A stretch of DNA of 11,403 nucleotides from JADLGF01 sp020849415 (GTDB taxonomy: Bacteria; Chloroflexota; Chloroflexia; Thermomicrobiales; UBA6265): positions 1-11,403 of the forward strand of contig JAPXTJ010000107.1 of assembly GCA_033812595.1 (NCBI GenBank). Reading direction: 5' to 3'. Every line of letters starts with the position of its first letter. Position 1 is the first letter of the stretch. Below are positions 1 through 5,949 of this stretch, piece by piece. The notes under the pieces are model-generated. The model made no database searches. It was not told the DNA's origin and worked only from the letters and a program-made list of their open reading frames with translations. The position numbers were made by a program, and so were the translations under genes.

Positions 1-10
1 CGGCTAACGA

Positions 11-1204
11 CTACCGGCCCGCGTTCAGCAGGCGGGTGGCGGTTTCGATATAGACCTTCGCTTCGGTCACGAGATCGTCAATGTAGCCGGCTTCGTTGGC
101 GCCGTGGGCGTTCTCGCCGTACGGACCGTATCCCACCGTATCGATCCCCTCCTTGCGGTAGAAACGACCGTCGGTGGCGCCGGCCCAGGCGACGAAGTAC
201 TCCGGCTCCTGGCCAGTGACCGAGCGGATGCTTGCCTGGATCGCCTGTACCAGCGGCGAATCTTCCTCGGTGATGTTCGCCTCGATGTAGTGATCTTCCG
301 GATCGACAATCAGGGTGTACTTGAAATCAGGATCGGTCGCCGCCACCGCGTCGAGCTGGGCGCGAATCTCGGCCACCACCGAATCCTTCGTTTCGCCCGG
401 AATCAGCCGGCGATCGACCGAAATCTTCGCCTCACCCGGCACAACGTTGTGGGCGACCCCCGCCTCGATCATGTTGACGCTGATCACCGGCTTGCCGATG
501 GCGGGGTGGAACTTGTCGATGTCCCCCTCCAGCGCCAGGATCCCCTTCGCCGCCTTGGCGATGGCGTTGATGCCGGTCGCGCGAGCCGCCGCGGTGTGTG
601 AGGCGCGGCCGTGGAAGATCACCTCGAGCGCCAGAATGCCGCGCTCGGCGTTGCGCACCTTCAGATCGCTCTTCTCACCGATCAGCACGTAATCGGGCCG
701 GGGCAAATTGCCCGCCTTGATCTCCTCGATCACCGCCAGGGTGCCGAAGCGGGCGCTCAACTCCTCATCGGAAACGACGTGCGCCTGCAGGCAGCCCTTG
801 AGCGGCGTGTGCTTCAGCGTGTCAATGACGTAGAGCATCACCCCGACCGAACTCTTCATATCCGAAGCGCCGCGGCCGAAGAGCTTCTTGCCATCCTCGC
901 TGACCCGCGGCTCGAACGGTCCGCTGATCCAGGCGTCCGGATCGGAGACCGGCACCGTGTCGAGGTGGCCGTTCATGGCGATGGTCGGGCCGGTGGCCGG
1001 ATCGCCGATCGATACGATCACGTTCGGGCGGTTCGGATCGTTGGCGACGATGGTGAAATCGATATTCCGCTCGGCGCACCAATCAGCGACGAAATCCATC
1101 ACCGCTTTCTCTTCGCCGCTCGTGCTCGGGATCGCAATCAGCTGGCTGGCGATACGAATGATGGCGTCACGATCGACGGCCTCGACCAGGGGATGAACAG
1201 ACAC
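11..1204 (-). CDS. M20 family metallopeptidase (ArgE/DapE/ACY1/CPG2-like deacylase or aminopeptidase)
   Basis: Probable cytosolic zinc-dependent amidohydrolase that removes an acyl or aminoacyl group from an amino acid or small peptide; the substrate cannot be told from sequence. Visible M20 hallmarks, numbered from the start chosen here (397 aa): NGHLDT with His80 and Asp82, GRGASDMK with bridging Asp115, SDEE with Glu147 (catalytic base) and Glu148 (metal ligand), IGEKSD contributing another acidic ligand, and a C-terminal NAHGANE with His367. The segment RASHTAAARATGINAI is typical of the M20 lid (dimerisation) domain. The length fits the family. I chose the GTG at 1204, which has GGAG six bases upstream, over the longer in-frame GTG at 1285. 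The extra 27 residues (Pro/Gly-rich) are encoded by the preceding terminator hairpin and do not resemble an M20 N-terminus. The gene follows darA but is separated from it by that terminator, so it may have its own weak promoter or depend on read-through. Confidence 0.92.
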   Translation of the reverse strand: MSVHPLVEAVDRDAIIRIASQLIAIPSTSGEEKAVMDFVADWCAERNIDFTIVANDPNRPNVIVSIGDPATGPTIAMNGHLDTVPVSDPDAWISGPFEPRVSEDGKKLFGRGASDMKSSVGVMLYVIDTLKHTPLKGCLQAHVVSDEELSARFGTLAVIEEIKAGNLPRPDYVLIGEKSDLKVRNAERGILALEVIFHGRASHTAAARATGINAIAKAAKGILALEGDIDKFHPAIGKPVISVNMIEAGVAHNVVPGEAKISVDRRLIPGETKDSVVAEIRAQLDAVAATDPDFKYTLIVDPEDHYIEANITEEDSPLVQAIQASIRSVTGQEPEYFVAWAGATDGRFYRKEGIDTVGYGPYGENAHGANEAGYIDDLVTEAKVYIETATRLLNAGR

Positions 1205-1239
1205 GGGGCACTCCAGAGGCAGAACGGGACCGGGTGGGC

Positions 1240-1283
1240 CCAAAACGAAGAACGTGGCGGGAGGCAAACCCCCCACCACGTTC
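1240..1283 (-). terminator. Rho-independent terminator after darA
   Basis: On the minus strand GAACGTGG (1283-1276) pairs with CCACGTTC (1257-1250). The stem continues through a G-U wobble, three G-C pairs, a second G-U and two G-C pairs to a TTTG loop: about 15 continuous pairs. It is followed by TTCGTTTTGGG. The two wobbles would be C-A mismatches in a plus-strand transcript, so the hairpin is best formed by minus-strand RNA, consistent with terminating darA, whose stop is 45 nt upstream. Its position also argues that the M20 gene starts at 1204, not inside the stem. Confidence 0.8.
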
Positions 1284-1327
1284 ACCGTAACCGATTCAGG
1301 CGATTTTCGCCGCTGTTCCGGCCGGTA

Positions 1328-1657
1328 TCAGAGCCGTTCGAAGCGGGCGACGTTCAGCACGAAGACGACCGCGCCGCCGACCTCGACCTCGAAGTTCTCG
1401 GGAATGTAGAGCAGCCCCGGTTCGAGCGCCGGCGAATAGGGCACCGCGATCTGGGTGCGGCGACGGCAGGTGCGCTTGAGTACGTCCATCACCGGCTGTA
1501 CCTGCTCGTCCTCGACGCCGATCAGGAGTCCGGTATTGCCGGTACGCAGGAACGAACCGGTGGTGCTCACCTTGGTAAAGCGATAACCGGCCTGGATCAG
1601 GGCGTCGGTCAGCGCGTCAGTATCTTCATCCTGCACGATGGCGATGATCAGTTTCAT
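1328..1657 (-). CDS. darA: Cyclic-di-AMP receptor, PII-like (DarA/PstA/YaaQ family)
   Basis: Small cytosolic signal-transduction protein of the DarA/PstA family: a PII-like ferredoxin-fold trimer that binds the second messenger cyclic di-AMP. Its downstream partner is not settled even in model species. The 109-aa product matches the usual length. It carries the family core STTGSFLRTGNTGLLIGVED and the C-terminal VEVGGAVVFVL. Residues that contact c-di-AMP in the Staphylococcus protein, as I recall them (R26, T28, F36, L37, N41, G47, F99), fall at the same numbers here, so ligand binding is probably intact. The start at 1657 is set by a perfect AAGGAGG eight bases upstream; ten extra upstream residues in the same frame (from 1687) are ignored. 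The gene looks like its own transcription unit, with an extended -10 upstream and a terminator downstream. It implies a diadenylate cyclase elsewhere in the genome. Confidence 0.93.
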   Translation of the reverse strand: MKLIIAIVQDEDTDALTDALIQAGYRFTKVSTTGSFLRTGNTGLLIGVEDEQVQPVMDVLKRTCRRRTQIAVPYSPALEPGLLYIPENFEVEVGGAVVFVLNVARFERL

Positions 1658-1713
1658 CAGCCGATCCTCCTTGCTGTGGAATCGCACAGATGCGACATCA
1701 CGAGTGTTCGCCG

Positions 1714-1722
1714 ATTCTAGCA
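1714..1722 (-). promoter_or_regulatory. Candidate extended -10 promoter for darA
   Basis: The minus strand reads TGCTAGAAT, an extended -10 (TG-N-TAGAAT, five of six matches to TATAAT), about 57 nt upstream of the darA ATG. No convincing -35 lies 16-18 nt further upstream, which is tolerable for extended -10 promoters. It lies between the triple-hairpin element and darA, where a promoter would be needed if that element ends upstream transcription. Prediction only. Confidence 0.4.
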
Positions 1723-1796
1723 GAGCCGGAACGCGATCCGCGCAAAGTCTGTGAAAAGCGTCACGAGCCGTGGCGGGCTTGTGGTGCGTGCAAACC

Positions 1797-1896
1797 CCTA
1801 TGGCTGCAAGCCATAGGCTGAGAACGGAAGTGGGTTCGACACCACCAATCCCAGTGGCGGAGCCACTTCCGTCCTCAGCGTCGGACTTCAGTCCGA
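1797..1896. repeat. Tandem three-hairpin palindromic element
   Basis: Three inverted repeats stand almost end to end. Hairpin A: CCTATGGC (1797-1804) pairs with GCCATAGG (1810-1817), loop TGCAA. Stem B: CTGAG (1818-1822) plus ACGGAAGTGG (1824-1833) pairs with CCACTTCCGT (1863-1872) plus CTCAG (1874-1878), 15 pairs with a single-base internal mismatch. It encloses a 29-nt loop that can form a rival hairpin GTGGC/GCCAC (1854-1866). Hairpin C: TCGGACT (1881-1887) pairs with AGTCCGA (1890-1896). GTGGTG at 1781-1786 could also pair with CACCAC at 1840-1845 in the loop of B. The element fills most of the gap between the RAM gene and darA. It may end transcription of the upstream operon, although no T-tract follows. 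Its style resembles dispersed intergenic palindromic repeats; copy number cannot be judged from one window. Confidence 0.8.
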
Positions 1897-1922
1897 TGAG
1901 CCTCCGATGCCTGCCCCTCTCC

Positions 1923-2147
1923 CTACTTCAACGACATCAACGTCACGGTGCTGAGCACGCCCGGTGTCCGCTGGATCGTCTTCATCACCAGTTCGCCGAT
2001 CCGGCGCGGATCATCAGCCTCGATCACCGCCACCAGGTCGTAGGTGCCGGCAACGTGATCGACCCGCTCGATGCCCGCTTCGTTCAGGGCGTGCTCGATC
2101 GCTTCCGGCGCGCCGGCTTCCGCTGTAATCAACACGTAGGCACGCAT
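1923..2147 (-). CDS. Stand-alone Lrp/AsnC ligand-binding (RAM) domain protein
   Basis: This 74-aa protein consists only of the C-terminal effector-binding domain of Lrp/AsnC regulators (the RAM or AsnC_trans_reg fold, a beta-alpha-beta-beta-alpha-beta ferredoxin-like unit). The N-terminus MRAYVLITAEAG, the central HVAGTYDLVAVIEADDP and the C-terminal TPGVLSTVTLMSL follow that pattern; the GTYDLVA stretch is the family's most recognisable part. No helix-turn-helix is present, so it cannot bind DNA alone. Known stand-alone RAM proteins form dimers to octamers and bind amino acids or other small effectors; its partner here is unknown. GAGGGGG lies five bases upstream of the ATG. It sits 35 nt after the unknown 146-aa gene and is probably the last gene of the tsaB operon, followed by the triple-hairpin element. 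Confidence 0.88.
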   Translation of the reverse strand: MRAYVLITAEAGAPEAIEHALNEAGIERVDHVAGTYDLVAVIEADDPRRIGELVMKTIQRTPGVLSTVTLMSLK

Positions 2148-2182
2148 GATTTCCCCCTCGCTTCAGCCGGTATCGCCGGCGA

Positions 2183-2623
2183 TCACCCCTGCGGCCGCCG
2201 CCAGAGCGGCTGCATACCCACACCAAGGATAATCTGCCGCTTGACGTTGGTTTCGGCCTTGATAAGTTCCTCGTAACAGCGGGCGACTTCCCCGTCGAGC
2301 GCTGACTGGCCCACCTCCCGGCAGCGAACGTAAATCGCCGCCAGCACCCCGGTCCGCTCCAGCTGCCGGACGTGGCCGATCCAGGGCACGACCGTCAGTT
2401 CAGCGGGATTCGGCATCTCCGGCCGCAGCCGGCGAAACGATTGCAGTCGCGCGTCCGGACTTCCGACAATGCCGTCGACAATCAACATCGGCGGCGAGAG
2501 GAGGGTGTGGCGCATGTCGATGATCCACGAGCGCATCGCGTACGGGAAAAAGAGGCTGACCACGTCGTGCGTGGCGATCGCCTCGATCACGTCCAGGTGA
2601 AACGATTCGCGAGCCGAATCCAT
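2183..2623 (-). CDS. Conserved-looking hypothetical protein in the t6A operon
   Basis: I do not recognise the family of this 146-aa protein. It appears soluble: there is no signal peptide and no convincing membrane segment. The N-terminal half contains a hydrophobic stretch with LFFPYAMRSWIIDMRH (residues about 24-39) and LLSPPMLIVDGIVG. The middle has RRLRPEMPNPAELTVVPW (residues about 64-81). The C-terminal third is predicted helical and charged (CYEELIKAETNVKRQ). The WIIDMRH and VVPWIGHV segments look like strand cores of a compact alpha/beta fold, but this is only an impression. It starts four bases after the stop of the inositol-monophosphatase gene, and its GAGG ribosome-binding site lies in that gene's last codons, so translation is probably coupled. 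Composition matches its neighbours, with no sign of recent transfer. I am confident it is a real gene and ignorant of its function. Confidence 0.8.
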   Translation of the reverse strand: MDSARESFHLDVIEAIATHDVVSLFFPYAMRSWIIDMRHTLLSPPMLIVDGIVGSPDARLQSFRRLRPEMPNPAELTVVPWIGHVRQLERTGVLAAIYVRCREVGQSALDGEVARCYEELIKAETNVKRQIILGVGMQPLWRRPQG

Positions 2624-2627
2624 CGGG

Positions 2628-3455
2628 TTACCTCGCCGGCGGCCAGTGCTTGCTGATCGCCTCGATCAACAGATGGTGGATGTGACCGTTGGTGGCGACG
2701 CACTGCCGCCCGAAGGGATCGAACGGCCCACCCGTGTAATTCGTCACCACTCCGCCCGCTTCCTCGACCAGCAGACCGCCGCTTGACATGTCCCAGGCTT
2801 CGAGCGATTGCTCCCAGTAGCCGTCTATGCGGCCGGCTGCGACGTACGCGAGATCGAGCGCGGCGGCGCCGGCGCGGCGCGGTCCCTGTGAGGTGAGCAG
2901 CATATCGGCCCAGATCGGCAGATTCTCCTCCCGCTCCTTCAGATTGTAAGAAAACCCGCTCGCCAGCAGCGATTCGATCAGATTGTCGATCGTCGAAACC
3001 TGCATCGGCTTATCGTTCAATGTCGCGCCCTTGCCGAGCTCGGCGGCGAACATCTCGTCCAGCATCGGGTTGTAAACAACTCCGAGCAGCGTCGTATCGT
3101 GCTGGCGCAGCGCGATCGAGACCGCGAAGTGCGGATAGGCGTGCGCGTAGTTGGTCGTGCCATCGAGCGGATCGAAGATCCAGACGTAGGGGGAATCGCT
3201 GAAAGCGGCGTCGTGGGTCGAGCCCTCCTCGCCGATCATGCGGAACCCGGGGAAGGCGGCCTTGAGCCGGGCGGAGATGTGGGCCTCCGAGGCGCGATCG
3301 GCGTCGGTGACGAGATTGACGATCCCCTTGAAATCAACCTGGCGGCGCGCGCCGAATTTCTCGCGCAGAATCGCGCCCGCTTCCCGCGCGACGTCCAGCG
3401 CCAGTTGATACGCCCCTTCAGGCACCACGATTTCGTTCGTTTCGACCTCGGTCAT
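2628..3455 (-). CDS. Inositol monophosphatase family protein (SuhB/CysQ-like)
   Basis: Magnesium-dependent, lithium-sensitive phosphatase family acting on inositol-1-phosphate, fructose-1,6-bisphosphate, PAP or histidinol phosphate; the substrate cannot be fixed from sequence. All the family motifs are present: VTDAD (49-53), GEE (75-77, Glu76 as metal ligand), DPLDGTTNY (95-103, Asp95 and Asp98 as ligands), RRAGAAALDLAYVAAGRIDG (193-212) and EAWDMSSGGLLVEEAGG (219-235, Asp222 as ligand). At 275 aa it is slightly longer than the roughly 267-aa E. coli SuhB and looks intact. Its ATG overlaps the TGA of tsaD (ATGA), and a GGGGAG lies 11 bases upstream, so it is probably translated by coupling from tsaD. 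In bacteria such enzymes often supply myo-inositol for lipids or solutes. Nothing here ties it functionally to the t6A genes beyond the shared operon. Confidence 0.95.
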   Translation of the reverse strand: MTEVETNEIVVPEGAYQLALDVAREAGAILREKFGARRQVDFKGIVNLVTDADRASEAHISARLKAAFPGFRMIGEEGSTHDAAFSDSPYVWIFDPLDGTTNYAHAYPHFAVSIALRQHDTTLLGVVYNPMLDEMFAAELGKGATLNDKPMQVSTIDNLIESLLASGFSYNLKEREENLPIWADMLLTSQGPRRAGAAALDLAYVAAGRIDGYWEQSLEAWDMSSGGLLVEEAGGVVTNYTGGPFDPFGRQCVATNGHIHHLLIEAISKHWPPAR

Positions 3456-4588
3456 GGATTCGCGTTCTCCCCTGAGACGGTGTCATCATTCGCAATCATA
3501 CGCATCGGCAGACGGGGATCGACATCGAGTTCCCAGCCGGCCTGTTCGCCCCGGTGCAACGCCTGATAGCCGGCGCCGGCGATCATCGCGGCATTGTCGG
3601 TGCAGAAAGTTATCGGCGGGTAGTGCAGCTCCGGGGCGCCCGATCCGCGAAACTGCCGTGCGATCGCCTCCGCCATCCGCTCCCGCAGGGCGCGATTGGC
3701 CGCCACGCCGCCCGCCAGCAAGATCGAACGCGCCTCGAACGCCGTCGCGGCCGCAATCGTCTTCTCGACCAGTGCCTCGACGATCGCGCCCTGATACGAC
3801 GCCGCCAGATCGGCGACCGGCAGATCGTCCCGGAAGACCGGTGGCCGATGCTCGGCGAATCCGCCCGGCGGCGGCGCCACTTTCGGCGGGCCGGGCAACC
3901 GGTACGGCTCGACTTCGCGCAGCAACGCCGTCTTCAACCCGGAGAAACTGAAATCATAGGGCCGGTTGAGCCGCGCGACCGGCAGGGAGAATCCGCCCGG
4001 ATCTCCTTCGGCCGCCGCGCGCTGAATAGCCGGTCCGCCCGGATAGCCAAGTCCGAGGAGGCGCGCGCCCTTGTCGAACGCTTCGCCCGCCGCATCGTCC
4101 AGGGTCCGGCCCAAAAGCCGGTAGTGCCCCGGCTTTTCGACGTGGATCAATTCGGAGTGGCCACCGGAAACGAGCAGACATATCGCTGGCAACGGCGGCG
4201 GTGCAGCCCGTTCGCCCGGATTGCGCAGCCAGTTGGCCGCGACGTGCGCCTCGAGGTGGTTGACCGGCACGAGGGGCCGATCGAGCCCGTAGGCCATCGC
4301 TTTGGCGAAGTTCACCCCGACCAGCAACGATCCGGCCAGGCCGGGCCCGTGGGTGACGGCGATAGCGTCTAAATCAGCGCGAGTGCAGCCGGCTTCGGCG
4401 AGCGCCCGTTCCACCACCGGCACGATCGCCTGAACGTGCGCGCGCGCCGCCAGTTCCGGCACGACGCCGCCGTGTGTTTCGTGCAGGTCGATCTGCGAGG
4501 CGATTACGTTCGAAAGCACCCAGGTGCCGCCAAGGACCACTGACGCGCCCGTTTCATCGCATGAGGTTTCGATACCGAGGATCTTCAT
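3452..4588 (-). CDS. tsaD: tRNA N6-adenosine threonylcarbamoyltransferase TsaD
   Basis: Catalytic subunit that, with TsaB and TsaE, moves the threonylcarbamoyl group from threonylcarbamoyl-AMP to A37 of ANN-decoding tRNAs, giving t6A. It is a cytosolic ASKHA-fold ATPase of the Kae1/Qri7/TsaD family. Visible signatures: N-terminal MKILGIETSCDETGASVV, HGGVVPELAARAHV, THGPGLAGSLLVG, the metal-binding NHLEAH (His111, His115), LLVSGGHSEL, DDAAGEAFDK, YDFSFSGLKTA, LAGGVAANRALRE (291-303) and FCTDNAAMIA (Asp331). The protein has 378 aa against roughly 340 for typical members. The extra length is mostly a proline-rich insert at about residues 225-257 between the SGLK motif and the following helices, plus a short C-terminal tail. 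The ATG overlaps the TGA of the rimI-like gene, and its own TGA overlaps the next ATG, so the three genes are tightly coupled. Confidence 0.98.
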   Translation of the reverse strand: MKILGIETSCDETGASVVLGGTWVLSNVIASQIDLHETHGGVVPELAARAHVQAIVPVVERALAEAGCTRADLDAIAVTHGPGLAGSLLVGVNFAKAMAYGLDRPLVPVNHLEAHVAANWLRNPGERAAPPPLPAICLLVSGGHSELIHVEKPGHYRLLGRTLDDAAGEAFDKGARLLGLGYPGGPAIQRAAAEGDPGGFSLPVARLNRPYDFSFSGLKTALLREVEPYRLPGPPKVAPPPGGFAEHRPPVFRDDLPVADLAASYQGAIVEALVEKTIAAATAFEARSILLAGGVAANRALRERMAEAIARQFRGSGAPELHYPPITFCTDNAAMIAGAGYQALHRGEQAGWELDVDPRLPMRMIANDDTVSGENANP

Positions 4589-5277
4589 TCAACGCTTTCC
4601 GTGGCCGGGATGGCCGTATCGAATGGCAGGTGCGGCGAATCGACCAGCCGGCCGTCCATTCTCCGCATCAGCAAGCGGCGGCGGTCATCGAAGAGCGCCA
4701 GGAAGGAGGGATCGCGCAGCGGCCGGGAGACCATTACCCAGGCATCTTCACCGTTGTCCGTGTAGTAGCGGGGGCGCACCCCCTGCACGGTCATCGCGTA
4801 TTTCTCGTAGAGCCGTTGCGCCACCCGGTTCGAAACGCGCACTTCCAGGGTGAGCCGGGCGGCGTCGCGGTTGATCGCCTCCTCGAAGAGGGCCGCCAGC
4901 AACACCTCGCCGAGTCCCTGCCCCTGGTAGACCGGATCGACCCCGATCGTGGTGATGTGCGCTTCTTCGTACATCACCCACATACCGGCGAAGCCCGCCA
5001 CTCCGGGTCTATCCGGTGGATCGTCGTGCTTGCGTGTCAGCGAACTGACGATGCGCGTGAGCCCGCGCCAGCCCGTCGCGGTCGATGAATGCTCCGCGCG
5101 CCGGCCGTCGCCGGTGAGATCGCGCAGCACGAGGTAGCAGTTCTGTTCGGGATAGCGCAACTCCCGGCGGTACGCCGATTGCGGCCAGGGATTGGCGAAG
5201 CAGCGCCGCTCGACGCGCCCGACCTCGGCCACGTCATCCAGCGTCATGAAGTCGAGCTGGAAAATACCCCCGTCCAT
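4585..5277 (-). CDS. rimI: GNAT acetyltransferase, RimI-like (ribosomal protein S18-alanine N-acetyltransferase type)
   Basis: Predicted N-terminal protein acetyltransferase of the GNAT fold. RimI acetylates ribosomal protein S18 in E. coli and is often encoded between tsaB and tsaD, as here. The core is clear: FANPWPQSAYRREL near residue 27, ITTIGVDPVYQGQGLG (108-123) with the acetyl-CoA loop QGQGLG, then LTLEVRVSNRVAQRLYEKY (142-160) and RPRYYTDNGEDAWVM (168-182), all characteristic of RimI. At 230 aa it is much longer than the roughly 150-aa E. coli enzyme. About 40 charged, probably disordered residues (about 52-92) are inserted between core strands, and a 45-residue tail follows the fold. 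The start is six bases after the tsaB stop, with GGAG about 11 bases upstream; an internal ATG at residue 11 would cut into the first strand and is unlikely. RimI is the best guess; another GNAT substrate is possible. Confidence 0.88.
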   Translation of the reverse strand: MDGGIFQLDFMTLDDVAEVGRVERRCFANPWPQSAYRRELRYPEQNCYLVLRDLTGDGRRAEHSSTATGWRGLTRIVSSLTRKHDDPPDRPGVAGFAGMWVMYEEAHITTIGVDPVYQGQGLGEVLLAALFEEAINRDAARLTLEVRVSNRVAQRLYEKYAMTVQGVRPRYYTDNGEDAWVMVSRPLRDPSFLALFDDRRRLLMRRMDGRLVDSPHLPFDTAIPATESVE

Positions 5278-5283
5278 CGACGA

Positions 5284-5949
5284 TCAATCTCCGGCCGCCG
5301 CGCCGGCCCGAGCGTGTGCGTAGGCGGGTTGGAGCAGGGTGAGATCGTCCGGACCGTGCCGCTCGAAGCGCGCGGCGGCGAGGCTCGCCAGCACCAGTGG
5401 ATCGCGACGATAGCCGGCGCCGGTTCGCACGATCTGTGCCTCGGTCGCCAGTTCCGCCGGAACGTCGCCCACCATCAGGCACGGTTCACCACCGGTGAGT
5501 TCGGCGCCCAGCTCCCTGACATCGCCGTGGAAAGGCAGCGAGAGTTCCGCGCCCGCCGCCGAAAAGCGTTGCCAGACGATCCGGCCCCGCCCGACCGCCA
5601 CCACCGCGATCACCTCGCGCTCCAGGCCAAGCCAGGGTTCGGCGGTGATCGCCAGGGTCGAAACTCCGACAACCGGCAGGTCGAGCGCGAAGGCGAGTCC
5701 CTTGGCGAGACTGACCCCGACGCGCAGGCTGGTGAACATTCCGGGACCGTTGGCGACGCCGATGCCGGCCAGATCGGCCGGTTTCACACCGGCGAGCGCC
5801 AGGCATCGATCGACCTGATCGAGCACGGATACGGTCTGGTTTCGGCCGGCGTTCCAGGTCAACGCGATCTCGGCGCCCTCACCATTCAGGCCCACGCCGG
5901 CTTGATCGGTGGAGGAATCGATGGCCAGGATCGGGCCGGAGAGGCGCAT
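5284..5949 (-). CDS. tsaB: tRNA threonylcarbamoyladenosine biosynthesis protein TsaB
   Basis: Non-catalytic paralogue of TsaD that forms the TsaB-TsaD heterodimer needed for t6A37 formation. Family features: the N-terminal ILAIDSSTDQAGVGL (residues 7-21), the GIGVANGPGMFTSLRVGVSLAKGLAFAL stretch around residues 62-89, and VVGVSTLAITAE. At 221 aa it has the normal bacterial length. Two positions depart from what I remember as usual: the common DARxGEVY strand reads VGRGRIVWQ (119-127), and the His of the EHT motif is replaced (GRNQT). Neither is known to abolish function, since TsaB is structural. It is the first gene of the minus-strand operon, six bases ahead of the rimI-like gene. A weak GGGG lies about ten bases upstream of the ATG. 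Its promoter must lie in the 172-nt divergent gap to the right. Confidence 0.95.
   Translation of the reverse strand: MRLSGPILAIDSSTDQAGVGLNGEGAEIALTWNAGRNQTVSVLDQVDRCLALAGVKPADLAGIGVANGPGMFTSLRVGVSLAKGLAFALDLPVVGVSTLAITAEPWLGLEREVIAVVAVGRGRIVWQRFSAAGAELSLPFHGDVRELGAELTGGEPCLMVGDVPAELATEAQIVRTGAGYRRDPLVLASLAAARFERHGPDDLTLLQPAYAHARAGAAAGD

Noticed and set aside
1205..1285. Longer GTG start for the M20 peptidase
   Set aside because: The extension is encoded by the darA terminator hairpin and is unlike M20 N-termini; the GTG at 1204 has a good ribosome-binding site.
611..1720. Long plus-strand open frame (369 codons) opposite the peptidase and darA genes
   Set aside because: It runs antisense to two well-supported genes and across a terminator, has no recognisable domain, and is the kind of shadow frame common in GC-rich DNA.
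1781..1896. Triple hairpin read as a tRNA, an integron attC site or a CRISPR fragment
   Set aside because: There is no tRNA cloverleaf with anticodon and T-arm consensus, no integron R-box core or integrase, and no regularly spaced direct repeats.
3554..4372. Plus-strand open frame of 272 codons opposite tsaD
   Set aside because: Antisense to a clear tsaD; its product is Arg-rich with no domain.
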